This document shows positions 1-9,404 of a DNA stretch of 25,838 nt, in pieces. The position numbers and the translations under genes were made by a program. The stretch spans positions 89,526-115,363 of the forward strand of contig NW_023365721.1 of assembly GCF_000003815.2 (NCBI RefSeq). Reading direction: 5' to 3'. The stretch comes from Branchiostoma floridae (Eukaryota; Chordata; Leptocardii; Amphioxiformes; Branchiostomatidae). The notes under the pieces are model-generated. The model saw nothing but the letters and a program-made list of their open reading frames with translations. It made no database searches and was not told the origin of the DNA. How positions within the stretch are numbered: the stretch's first letter is position 1; each line of letters opens with the position of its first letter.

Positions 1-1225
1 CTTAGTGGTAGGGTGTGTTGTTGTAAATACAGCCGGCTGAGCCGTACTTGTGGCTTGTGTAGTGTCCTTAGTGGTAGGGTGTGTTGTTGTAAATACAGCC
101 GGCTGAGCCGTACTTGTGGCTTGTGTAGTGTCCTTAGTGGTAGGGTGTGTTGTTGTTTTTAGTACAGCCGGCTGAGCCGTACTTGTGGCTTGTGTAGTGT
201 CCTTAGTGGTAGGGGGTGTTGTTGTTAATACAGCAGGCTGAATGGTACTTGTGGCTTGTGTAGTGTCCTTAGTGGTAGGGTGTGTTGTTGTTGTTAGTAC
301 AACCGGCTGAGACGTACTTGTGGCTTGTGTAGTGTCCTTAGTGGTAGGGTGTGTTGTTGTTGTNNNNNNNNNNNNNNNNNNNNNNNNNNNNNNNNNNNNN
401 NNNNNNNNNNNNNNNNNNNNNNNNNNNNNNNNNNNNNNNNNNNNNNNNNNNNNNNNNNNNNNNNNNNNNNNNNNNNNNNNNNNNNNNNNNNNNNNNNNNN
501 NNNNNNNNNNNNNNNNNNNNNNNNNNNNNNNNNNNNNNNNNNNNNNNNNNNNNNNNNNNNNNNNNNNNNNNNNNNNNNNNNNNNNNNNNNNNNNNNNNNN
601 NNNNNNNNNNNNNNNNNNNNNNNNNNNNNNNNNNNNNNNNNNNNNNNNNNNNNNNNNNNNNNNNNNNNNNNNNNNNNNNNNNNNNNNNNNNNNNNNNNNN
701 NNNNNNNNNNNNNNNNNNNNNNNNNNNNNNNNNNNNNNNNNNNNNNNNNNNNNNNNNNNNNNNNNNNNNNNNNNNNNNNNNNNNNNNNNNNNNNNNNNNN
801 NNNNNNNNNNNNNNNNNNNNNNNNNNNNNNNNNNNNNNNNNNNNNNNNNNNNNNNNNNNNNNNNNNNNNNNNNNNNNNNNNNNNNNNNNNNNNNNNNNNN
901 NNNNNNNNNNNNNNNNNNNNNNNNNNNNNNNNNNNNNNTACTTGTGGCTTGTGTAGTGTCCTTAGTGGTAGGATGTGTTTTTGTTGTATTTGTTAATACA
1001 GCCGGCAGAGCCGTACTTGTGGCTTGTGTAGTGTCCTTAGTGGTAGGGTGTGTTGTTGTTAGTACAGCCGGCTGAGCCGTACTTGTGGCTTGTGTAGTGT
1101 ATTTAGTGGTAGGGTGTGTTGTTGTTGATAATACAGCCGGCTGAGCCGTACTTGTGGCTTGTGTAGTGCCCTTAGTGGTAGGGTGTGTTGTTGTTGATAA
1201 TACAGCCGGCTGAGCCGTACTTGCG
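1..1225 (-). repeat. Coding mucin VNTR, 66/69/75-bp units
   Basis: Units of 66, 69 or 75 bp containing CCGGCTGAGCCGTACTTGTG on the plus strand. About five and a half copies lie left of the gap and four right of it. Variants change the number of Thr, Leu or Lys residues between AVL and THP. Confidence 0.95.
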
Positions 1226-1886
1226 GCTTTCTCAGTTGCTGAGCTGTTTTGGCGTGGTGTGTTGGTTGGCGGTGTTGGTGTAGCGGTACTTTTTGTGAGT
1301 GCGGGTTGTTCTGTAGTAGTGACTCCGGGTGGTTTGTTGGTTGGCGGTGTTGGTGTAGCGGTACTTTTTGTGAGTGCGGGTTGTTCTGTAGTAGTGACTC
1401 CGGGTGAGCTGTAGTGGCGAGGGTCGGTGGTTGGTGGTGTTGCTGTACTTTTTGTGAGTGTGGATTGGTCTGTAGTAATGACTCTTTGTGAGCTGTAGTG
1501 GCGAGGGGTGGTTGCTGGTGAGGTTGATGTTGCTGTTGTTGCTGTTGTGAGTGCGGATTGATCTGTATGAGTGACACCGATTGAGGTATAGTGGCGAGCG
1601 GCGGTGGTTGCTGAGGTTGTTGGTCGGGTATTTGTTGGTGAGATTGTTGTTTTTGTTGTTGCTGGTGCTGTTGTTGTGAGTGCTGATTGTTCTGACGAAA
1701 GAACTTTTGCTGAGGTGTGATACCGAGAGGTGGCAGCTTGTGCGGCTGTGACGTCGTTACTGGCTGGAGCCCTGGTCCCATCCGGAGAGTCTGTTTGTGC
1801 CTTCCTGACAGCAGTGGTCTGGTCTGACGCCGGGCGGTCAGTCTGCACGGGGCGGTCCGTCTGCACGGCTTCTCCCGGAGAAATGT
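1..1886 (-). CDS. Gene B, mucin-like Thr/Ser/Pro-rich exon (3' partial)
   Basis: The acceptor TTTTAATGGCAG precedes 1886. The frame reads ISPGEAVQTDRPVQTDRPAS and stays open to the gap (364-938) and, in the matching frame, from 363 to the window edge. First comes a degenerate region with repeats related to GVTTTEQPALTKSTATPTPP (1560-1240), then perfect mucin-type units of 22, 23 or 25 residues (TSTAQPAVLSTTTHPTTK and variants). Thr, Ser and Pro dominate, with almost no aromatic residues, so dense O-glycosylation is expected. Unit lengths differ only by multiples of three bases. The Gln/His-rich frame overlapping it from 1781 is a shadow. Downstream parts, such as a membrane segment, lie outside the window. 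Confidence 0.82.
364..938. other. Assembly gap
   Basis: 575 undetermined bases inside the mucin repeat. The real length and copy number are unknown. Confidence 1.
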
Positions 1887-1924
1887 CTGCCATTAAAAGG
1901 GACGAAAAACATTAATGATACTAC

Positions 1925-1952
1925 AGTTTTGATCCGATATGCATCCTTGGTC
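1925..1952 (-). CDS. Gene B, possible 28-nt exon between SEA and mucin parts
   Basis: The acceptor GCTACTTCAG and donor AAACT/GTAGTA bracket 28 bases reading DQGCISDQN plus one base. It is the only stretch I found that converts the phase 0 exit of the microexon into the phase 1 entry needed by the mucin exon at 1886. Otherwise the mucin exon must start at a weaker AG (1861 or 1843). The assignment rests on phase alone. Confidence 0.3.
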
Positions 1953-1963
1953 CTGAAGTAGCT

Positions 1964-2358
1964 ATGTGCCTGTATGTGGCTTACCACGTGCCTGTATGTG
2001 GCTTACCATGTGCCTGTATGTGGCTTACCACGTGCCTGTATGTTGCTTACCATGTGCCTGTATGTGGCTAATTGCGTACCTGTATGTGGCTTACCACGTG
2101 CCTGTATGTGGCTTACCACGTGCCTGTATGTGGCTTACCATGCGCCTGTATGTGGCTTACCACGTGCCTGTATGTGGCTTGCCACGTGCCTGTATGTGGC
2201 TTGCCACGTGCCTGTATGTGGCTAATTGCGTACCTGTATGTGGCTTACCATGTGCCTCTATGTGGCTTACCACGTGCTTGTATGTGGCTTACCACGTGCC
2301 TGTATGTGGCTTACCATGTGCCTGTATGTGGCTTACCACGTACCTGTATGTGGCTTAC
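1964..2358. repeat. 22-bp minisatellite with donor and acceptor motifs
   Basis: Eighteen copies of a 22-bp unit. On the minus strand the unit reads GTAAGCCACATACAG between CACGTG boxes, so each copy holds the microexon donor (GTGGTAAGC) and an acceptor-like ACATACAG 13 nt further on. It begins exactly at the microexon donor. Confidence 0.95.
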
Positions 2359-2383
2359 CACCGTCACCACGGCACTGCCTCTT
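2359..2383 (-). CDS. Gene B, exon 8: 25-nt microexon with the SEA cleavage motif
   Basis: The acceptor TGTGTCTGCAG is followed by 25 bases and a strong donor (GTG/GTAAGC). With AG carried from exon 7 it reads R-R-G-S-A-V-V-T-V in frame. SEA domains cleave between Gly and Ser of a GSVVV-type motif at exactly this place, after the LR of the previous exon. This is the last of 11 copies and the only one followed by GTAAG. I assign the exon here, but an earlier copy could be used. Phase 0 at exit. Confidence 0.65.
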
Positions 2384-2993
2384 CTGCAGACACAACAAAC
2401 AAAAAAACAAACAAACAAATAAACAAGCACCGTCACCACGGCACTGCCTCTTCTGAAGACACAACAAACAAACAAACAAACAAATAAACAAGCACCGTCA
2501 CCACGGCACTGCATCTTCTGCAGACACAACAAACAAACAAACAAATAAACAAGCACCGTCACCACGACACTGCCTCTTCTGCAGACAAAACAAACAAACA
2601 AACAAACAAATAAACAAGCACCGTCACCACGACACTGCCTCTTCTGCAGACACAACAAACAAACAAATAAACACCATCACCACGATACTGCCTCTTCTGC
2701 AGACACAACAAACAAACAAGCAAACAAACAAATAAACAAGCACCGTCACCACAACACTGCCTCTTCTACAGACACAACAAACAAACAAACAAACAAACAC
2801 CGTCACCACGACACTGCCTCTTCTACAGACACAACAAACAAATAAACAAACACCGTCACCACGACACTGCCTCTTCTGCAGACACAACAAATAAACAAAT
2901 TAACACCGTCACCACTACACTGCTTCTTCTATAGACACAACAAATAAACAAACAAACAAACAAACACCGTTACCACGACACTACCTCTTCTGC
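2359..2993. repeat. Array of 11 copies of the SEA microexon
   Basis: Units of about 52-71 bp, each made of an acceptor-like TGTCTGCAG, the 25-nt microexon and a (TTTG)n spacer. Minus-strand readings of the motif vary: GSVVV in most, SSVVV, GSIVV, CSAVV and GSAVV. Ten copies lack a good donor. Confidence 0.93.
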
Positions 2994-3031
2994 ACAGATA
3001 ACCAACTAACTTACGCCGTCACTGACGTTAC

Positions 3032-3099
3032 CTGAGTTCGCGGACATAGATGTTCCGGCACTGACTGGACACTGTGCTGTTGCTGTACACCTCCTGGAG
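3032..3099 (-). CDS. Gene B, exon 7: SEA domain, middle part
   Basis: A 68-nt exon, phase 0 to phase 2, with acceptor TTATTGTTCAG and donor CTCAG/GTAACG. It reads LQEVYSNSTVSSQCRNIYV then REL, with a split Arg codon. This matches the helix-loop-strand of SEA domains that comes just before the cleavage motif (L-x-x-V/I-Y-x-N/S-S ... V-x-x-L-R). One NST glycosylation site. Too short for ordinary frame searches. Confidence 0.83.
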
Positions 3100-3113
3100 C
3101 TGAACAATAATAT

Positions 3114-3222
3114 GCATATGTGTAAACCCTTGCATTTGTGTAAACCCTTGCATGTGTGTAAACCCTTTCATGTGTGTACACCCTTGCATGTGTGTAAATC
3201 ATTGCATGTGTGTAAAGCATTT
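3114..3222. repeat. 18-bp minisatellite in SEA intron
   Basis: Six copies of an 18-bp unit with the core GCATGTGTGTAAACCCTT. They start about 15 nt from the acceptor of the next SEA exon. Confidence 0.85.
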
Positions 3223-3290
3223 TAACATGTTCAAGAAGAATGGAGTTGGTTACTGACTCACTCACGCAAACCCAACAGTGACGTGCTCAC

Positions 3291-3409
3291 CAATGTCAGA
3301 AGAGTCCACTGGAGACACAGGAAAGCTGACGAGTTGTTGTTGAGGAAGTTTTCTGTCCAGGTTACGCCGCTGATGATTCTGAAGTTCAGGTCCAAGTTCG
3401 TATCTCCTG
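3291..3409 (-). CDS. Gene B, exon 6: SEA domain, first part
   Basis: A 119-nt exon from acceptor CACCGCCCAG (or three bases later) to donor ACATTG/GTGAGC, phase 1 to phase 0. It reads GDTNLDLNFRIISGVTW, then TENFLNNNSSAFLCLQW and TLLTL. The order FRI-x6-W, then acidic/aromatic residues, then NSSAF is the start of a SEA domain. One NSS glycosylation site. SEA domains sit next to heavily O-glycosylated regions, where many cleave themselves and hold together non-covalently. The overlapping frames on the same strand fit neither the phase nor the domain. Confidence 0.85.
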
Positions 3410-3799
3410 CTGGGCGGTGGGTGGTTGTGGTGTGCTCGCGTTGCCACAAGGGAACCACATCTGGCGCATGGACAGAAATGTGACATTAACGCCTGTAGAA
3501 ACTGCCCGGACCTTGGTGACACGAAGGAACATGAATTCCTGTCTATCATGAGTTTGGAGGGCTGCTTTCATAGGCCGAGCAGGAAAGAAATGGGCATCCT
3601 GATAACATTTGATAACTAGGCGGACTGGAAACAATCATCTGTACATCACTGGACGCCATACCTGCACAAGCAGACGTGTTCCCTCTCAGACAGACACAGC
3701 CTGTGTCAGTGGCGGTCTCATCGTTGTCACAGTGCGGGAAGAGCGCCCGTCTCAGCACAGAGCACGTGTCGGGACATGGGTCAGCACAGGGTCTGTACA

Positions 3800-4858
3800 A
3801 ACACAGGCAGACACGTCAGGGGGACATGCAGGCAGACACGTCAGCTGAACATACAGGCAGGCATGCCAGGGGAACATACAGGCAGGCATATCAGAGGAAT
3901 CTACAGACACGTCAGAGGAACATACAGGCAGACACGTCAGAGGAGCATACAGGCAGACACGTCAGGGGAACATACAGGCAGACACGTCAGGAGAACATAA
4001 AGACACGTCAGGGGAACATACAGGCAGACACGTCCGGAGAGCATACAGACACGTCAGAGGAACATACAGGCAGACACGTCAGGGGAACATGCAGGCAGAC
4101 ACGTCAGGGGAACATGCAGGCAGACACGTCAGGGGAGCATACAGGCAGACACGTCAGGGGAACATACAGGCAGACACGTCAGGGGAACATACAGGCAGAC
4201 ACGTCAGGAGAACATAAAGACACGTCAGGGGAACATACAGGCAGACACGTCAGGAGAACATAAAGACACGTCAGGGGAACATACAGGCAGACACGTCAGG
4301 GGAGCATACAGGCAGACACGTCAGGGGAACATACAGGCAGACACGTCAGGAGAGCATACAGGCAGACACGTCAAGGGAACATACAGGCAGACAGGTCAGA
4401 GCATACAGGCAGACACGTCAAGGGAACATACAGGCAGACAGGTCAGGGGAACATAAAGACACGTCAGGGGAACATACAGGCAGACAGGTCAGGGGAACAT
4501 AAAGACACGTCAGGGGAACATACAGGCAGACACGTCAGGGGAACCTAAAGACACGCTAGGGGAAGATACACACACGTCAGAGGAGCATATAGGCCGGCAC
4601 GCCAGGAGAACTTACAGGTAGACACGTCAGGGGAACCTACAGACACGTCAGAGAAACATACAGGCAGACACGTCAGGAGAACATTAAGACACGTCAGGGG
4701 AACATACAGGCAGACAAGCCAGGGGAAGATACGGGCAGAAGATACAGGCACGTCAGATGAGTATACAGGCAGACACCTGTCAGGGGACATACAGGCAGAC
4801 ACGACAGGGACATTTACAGGCAGTCACGTCAGGGGAACAGACAGACACAGGATAGGGG
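3800..4858. repeat. 25-bp minisatellite in SRCR-SEA intron
   Basis: About 40 copies of a 25-bp unit with the core ACACGTCAGGGGAACATACA, mixed with shorter units in which the AGGCAG segment is lost (ACATAAAGACACG). Plus-strand frames reading TGRHVRGTYRQ-type repeats are artefacts of the unit. Confidence 0.95.
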
Positions 4859-4859
4859 A

Positions 4860-5493
4860 ACATCTCTTGGCGAAGTCTATCCCAATTATCCATACGCATG
4901 CGCGTACTTAGTTTCTTCGGCGACTCCGGAGCAGTTCTTTCCGCCGTGCAAGGGAGATGGAGATGTACAGGTGCGCATGCGCATGTGGGTTCGGACCCCA
5001 TCCGGAGTTTGGACCGCATCCGGAGTTTGGACCCTGTCCGGACAGCTACATCTGCTCCAGGGTGTCCATGGACCCCAGCTGCCATCAACTGTACACAGAC
5101 AAGTTGGTCAGTTCCCATTTAGTTACCATTTTTAAAAGCCTTTCTGCCATGGCCTTATCTCTAGTGACTATCTTTATCGGCTATCTTTATCATACTTTCT
5201 AGAGTACAGTATAGCTATAAGTCAGGTACCCATTTTTACACCTAGTGTAAGGAAAGTCGTATGAAGGAAAGTCGTATGAAGGAAAGTCGTATGAAGTGGC
5301 TTTCCCCCGAGGTCGGTAGCATGACAGGATGTGAAGCCAGGACCTTTGACCTCTGGGTTCTGTTCCAAACTCCCCGCGGTTACGTCACACGGCTCCACTC
5401 TACTTCATTATGCATGTTTCAAACTGTTCTGTCAAGGGCATCCCGTTAATTGTCTTTGGCATTAGATTTAATAGAAACAAAGACGGTGAGGAC
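4860..5493. other. Intron sequence, SRCR to SEA
   Basis: No exon recognised. It holds an NRF1-like palindrome (4972-4983, TGCGCATGCGCA), two to three copies of ATCCGGAGTTTGGACC (about 4999-5045) and three tandem copies of AAGGAAAGTCGTATG (about 5250-5290). Confidence 0.45.
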
Positions 5494-5658
5494 CTTTGCA
5501 GACGACTCGCGCGCCATGACGCCCAGGACAGGTGCTAGTTGCCAGGACGACGTCGTTGAACACGTGGTCACACTCCGTCAGCCGACGCTCCGTTCCGTTG
5601 CATGACGTCAGGTTAAAGACAACAGGATAGACATCATCGGTGACGTCACTCGGCATAG
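5494..5658 (-). CDS. Gene B, exon 5: SRCR domain, second half
   Basis: A 165-nt exon, phase 1 at both ends, from acceptor GAACCCAACAG to donor TGCAAAG/GTCCTC, which is a weak donor. It reads AMPSDVTDDVYPVV, FNLTSCNGTERRLTECDH and CPGRHGARVVC, matching the conserved C-terminal half with its four cysteines. Two N-glycosylation motifs (NLT, NGT) are present. With the previous exon the domain is about 108 residues, the normal size. SRCR domains bind microbial or host polyanions and occur in secreted and surface defence proteins. Confidence 0.93.
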
Positions 5659-5893
5659 CTGTTGGGTTCAACCATTAATTGTTTTTGACAACCATAATTT
5701 CACCTTATGTTTTCTTTTTCCGTTATTGTATACTATGCGCTCTTTCTAATTTTTGCTTTCCGTGTATCAACAGGGGGAACCAACATCAAAGGTAAGGTAT
5801 AATTGCAATTAGCCTACGGGCATGGATTTCATAGTATCATAATAATCTCCGATACAAACAGTCCAACATGCACTATCAGTTTGTGTAGATGTT

Positions 5894-7175
5894 GTAATCT
5901 GTTCCTGCAGGACACATGTGTTTAAAACATAATCTGTTCCTGCAGGACACATGTGTTTAAAACATAATCTGTTCCTGCAGGACACATGTGTGTAAAACAA
6001 AACCTGTTCCTGCCGGACACATGTATGTAAAACAGAACCTGTTCCTGCCGGACACACGTGTGTAAAACATAACCTGTTCCTGCCGGACACATATGTGTAA
6101 AACATAACCTGTTCCTGCAGGACACATGTGTGTAAAACATAACCTGTTCCTGCCGGACACATATGTGTAAAACAGAACCTGTTCCTGCCGGACACATATG
6201 TGTAAAACATAACCTGTTCCTGCAGGACACACGTGTGTAAAACAGAACCTGTTCCTGCCGGACACATGTGTGTAAAACAGATACAGATACATACCTGTTC
6301 CTGCCGGACACATGTGTGTAAAACATAACCTGTTCCTGCCGGACACATATGTGTAAAACAGAACCTGTTCCTGCAGGACACATCACACATGTGTGTAAAA
6401 CAGAACCTGTTCCTGCCGGACACATGCGTGTAAAACAGAACCTGTTCCTGCAGGACACGTGTGTAAAACAGAACCTGTTCCTGCCGGACACATATATGTA
6501 AAACAGAACCTGTTCCTGCCGGACACATATGTGTAAAACATAACCTGTTCCTGCAGGACACACGTGTGTAAAACAGAACCTGTTCCTGCCGGACACACGT
6601 GTGTAAAACATAACCTGTTCCTGCCGGACACATGTATGTAAAACAGAACCTGTTCCTGCCGGACACATGTGTGTAAAACAGATACAGATACATACCTGTT
6701 CCTGCCGAACACGTGTGTAAAACAGAACCTGTTCCTGCCGGACACATGTGTGTAAAACAGATACAGATACATACCTGTTCCTGCCGAACACGTGTGTAAA
6801 ACAGAACCTGTTCCTGCCGGACACATGTGTGTAAAACAGAACCTGTTCCTGCCGACACGTGTGTAAAACAGAACCTGTTCCTGCCGGACACATGTACATG
6901 TGTGTAAAACAGAACCTGTTCCTGCCGGACACATGTGTGTAAAACAGAACCTGTTCCTGCAGGACACACGTGTGTAAAACAGAACCTGTTCCTGCCGACA
7001 CGTGTGTAAAACAGAACCTGTTCCTGCCGGACACATGTACATGTGTGTAAAACAGAACCTGTTCCTGCCGGACACATGTGTGTAAAACAGAACCTGTTCC
7101 TGCAGGACACACGTGTGTAAAACAGAACCTGTTCCTGCCGACACGTGTGTAAAACAGAACCTGTTCCTGCCGGAC
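5894..7175. repeat. 34-bp minisatellite built on the SRCR donor
   Basis: About 38 copies of a 34-bp unit, some with insertions (for example GATACAGATACATACC). On the minus strand the unit reads CCGGCAGGAACAG then GTTCTGTTTTACACAC. That matches the SRCR exon end (CCAGCAGGAGCAG) followed by its intron start (GTTATGTTTTA). All three minus frames are open for hundreds of codons because the unit has almost no stop triplets in that direction; I treat these frames as non-coding. Confidence 0.95.
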
Positions 7176-7218
7176 AGGTATGTATCCGTATCTGTATGTA
7201 AATTATATAAAACATAAC

Positions 7219-7377
7219 CTGCTCCTGCTGGACCCAGGCCAAACTGCCGGCAGGTGACGTCAGCAGCTGCCCTGTTCCAGTCCGCAGCGCACACGTGACC
7301 CCAGCGACCGGCCAGGCTGTCGTACATCTGCACGCGGCCCTCCCCAAACTGCGCCCCGCCGGTCAGCCTGGCAGGAG
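7219..7377 (-). CDS. Gene B, exon 4: SRCR domain, first half
   Basis: A 159-nt exon, phase 1 at both ends. The acceptor is TCTCCTCCCCAG. It reads PARLTGGAQFGEGRVQMYD, then GRWGHVCAADW and ADVTCRQFGLG, the canonical first half of a scavenger receptor cysteine-rich domain. The donor is GGAGCAG followed by GTTATG. A two-exon SRCR with six cysteines in total is group A. Retaining the intron would leave this frame open for a further 280 or so codons of repeat-encoded residues. Both junctions of this exon are amplified into arrays. Confidence 0.95.
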
Positions 7378-7590
7378 CTGGGGAGGAGAGAACGCCGGGT
7401 TAGTGCCGAACTGCGCCCCGCTAAACAGCCTGACAGGAGCTGGGGAGGAGAGAACGCCGGGTTAGTGCCGAACTGCGCCCCGCCGGTCAGCCTGGCAGGA
7501 GCTGGGGAGGAGAGAACGCCGGGTTAGTGCCGAACTGCGCCCCGCCGGTCAGCCTGACAGGAGCTTGGGGTGGAGAGAACGCCGGGTTAG
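7346..7590. repeat. 62-bp repeat of the SRCR exon acceptor
   Basis: Four copies of a 62-bp unit. On the minus strand each contains the intron end TCTCCTCCCCAG and the first 30 or so exon bases (starting CTCCTGCCAGGCTGACCGGC). The copy at 7346-7377 is the functional exon start. The two middle copies keep the acceptor AG, while the outermost copy (about 7565) reads AAG in place of CAG. Confidence 0.93.
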
Positions 7591-7849
7591 CGGGCTAAAA
7601 GACGTAATGTGCTGTGGTGTGATTTTGGAGCTGGGTAAAAGACATGCCGTCACAGGAGAAACTCACCGTCACAGGAGAACTCTGGGCAGGCGGAGTCCTG
7701 CGTCACGGCACCGATGCATGCTGGGTCTCGGCCGACTGCGCCTGCGTGAAGGCAGCTCCGCTGACGATTTCTCCTTCGTTTGCCACACGGCGCCTGCGCA
7801 TAACATGTGCTCCAGCTGCTCCACTCCGACCAGACTGTAGCGGAGGCAA

Positions 7850-8340
7850 AACTGCCACATTACCATCTGCTGAAAACTGCCACATTACCATCTGCTGAAA
7901 ACTGCCACATTACCATCTGCTGAAAACTGCCACATTATCATCTGCTGAAAACTGCCACATTACCATCTGCTGAAAACTGCCACATTACCATCTGCTGAAA
8001 ACTGCCACATTACCATCTGCTGAAAACTGCCACATTATCATCTGCTGAAAACTGCCACATTATCATCTGCTGAAAACTGCCACATTACCATCTGCTGAAA
8101 ACTGCCACATTACCATCTGCTGAAAACTGCTACATTACCATCTGCTGAAAACTGCCACATTACCATCTGCTGAAAACTGCCACATTACCATCTGCTGAAA
8201 TCAGCCACATTATCATCTGCTGAAAACTGCCACATTACCATCTGCTGAAAACTGCTACATTACCATCTGCTGAAAACTGCCACATTACCATCTGCTGAAA
8301 ACTGCCACATTACCATCTGCTGAAAACTGCCACATTACAT
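7850..8340. repeat. 25-bp minisatellite in TSP1-SRCR intron
   Basis: About 20 copies of a 25-bp unit with the core ACTGCCACATTACCATCTGC, with few variants (acc/atc, gcc/gct). It fills most of the intron side next to the TSP1 exon. Confidence 0.95.
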
Positions 8341-8387
8341 GTGACGTTTTACAGTTTTCTGCATTTCTAAAGGATCAAGAGACTCAC

Positions 8388-8600
8388 ACGGACAATACTG
8401 CAAGTTGCAAGCCCTGGACTCCCGGCGTTGCCCGAAGCAGCTGTTGGCCGGGTGTCTTCCCGTGCTGCTGGCAGCGTCTGTTCCCGAGCTGTTTGCAGCG
8501 GCTGTTCCCGAGCAGGTCCGGCGGCGCCACTGCAGTCCTCCCCCGCAGCTGACGGAACAGCGGCCCCAGGCCTGCCACTCCGACCAACCGGCTTCTCCAA
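8388..8600 (-). CDS. Gene B, exon 3: thrombospondin type-1 repeat
   Basis: A 213-nt exon, phase 1 at both ends as is usual for TSP1 modules, between CTGTTGCCCCAG and the donor GTGAGTC. It has no ATG, and the start-initiated frames in this stretch are different ones. It reads GWSEWQAWGRCSVSCGGG, then WRRRTC, NSCFGQRRESRAC and QYCP, giving the six cysteines of the family. WSEW and WQAW fit the tryptophan C-mannosylation motif, and CSVSCG fits the O-fucose motif. A Ser/Ala/Thr-rich insertion (about 23 residues, one NSS site) lies between the third and fourth cysteines. TSP1 domains bind glycans and matrix proteins. Confidence 0.92.
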
Positions 8601-8689
8601 CTGGGGCAACAGGAAGTCAAACTAGCTGGCAACTGAGAAACGCGTACCAGCTTACGAGATTGTAACTTAGAAAGTATTCCAGATTTGAA

Positions 8690-9365
8690 AAAGAACAAAT
8701 AAGGAATTGAAAAATTGGCAAAATAGAAAATTAAGAAAACAAAAAAATGAAGAAATTGATTGATTGATGATATTAAATAGTTAATAGATAAAAATAAAAG
8801 ATTAACAAACTTTGAAAATCTAAAAATTTAAGAAACTAGAAATTTAAACATCCGAAAAAAGAACAATGAAGTTTATTATAATTTCAGTATTTAGAAATTT
8901 ATGAATTGACAAATTCTTCTAAGAATTTTAAATTTGCTTAGTTAAAGATGTTAACATCTTTAAATCTGAACATTTAAAAAGTTAGAATTTTTAATTTTTG
9001 AAGTTGAAAACCAATAAGATTTTAAAATCTGAATAATCAATAATCATTAATTTTTTATCTAAAAATGAAAAAGAATTAGAGTGAAAAGTAAAAAATCATC
9101 AAATTATAGAAATTTGAAAAAATGGATTGAGAAATGTAGAAAAATCAAAGACTGAAAAAAGAAAAAAACAGATAAACAAACAGCATTTTTGAAAAATTCT
9201 GAATTTTTAGAACTTCAAGATATTAGAATTACATAATTGAAACTAACGAGAAATTAACAAATCACAAAAAATTCAAGATTTACAAATGTAATCATTTTAA
9301 CACAAGCAAAAACATTTAAGTGGATTATTATTCCAGAATTATACACCTTTTACTTTTTTTAATTA
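8690..9365. other. AT-rich low-complexity tract in intron
   Basis: About 680 bases made almost entirely of short A/T words such as GAAAAATT and AATTTAAGAA, with very few C or G. No regular period, frame or element ends are seen. The edges against normal-composition sequence are sharp. Confidence 0.7.
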
Positions 9366-9404
9366 AGATTGCCCGGAGAAGGGGGACAGAATGAACGCTC
9401 AGAT

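Noticed and set aside
320-1075. Plus-strand frames of 201-251 codons across the gap
   Set aside because: They are mostly undetermined bases, and the rest is the antisense of the mucin repeat.
1059-1781. Gln/His-rich 240-codon frame on the minus strand
   Set aside because: It overlaps the mucin frame, shifted by one base. The mucin frame has a proper acceptor, runs further both ways without a stop and gives a known kind of composition.
1966-2487. Plus-strand Cys/Val-rich frames (CLYVAYHVPVCGLPRA)
   Set aside because: They are translation of the 22-bp array in rotating registers. No start context, and the array is intronic on the other strand.
3676-4263. Plus-strand 195-codon frame of TGRHVRGTYRQ repeats
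   Set aside because: Product of the 25-bp intronic array. The unit is not a multiple of three, and no domain or splice context is present.
5809-7347. 512-codon minus-strand frame over the SRCR exon and array
   Set aside because: It reads the SRCR exon in the wrong frame and continues only because the array is poor in stop codons.
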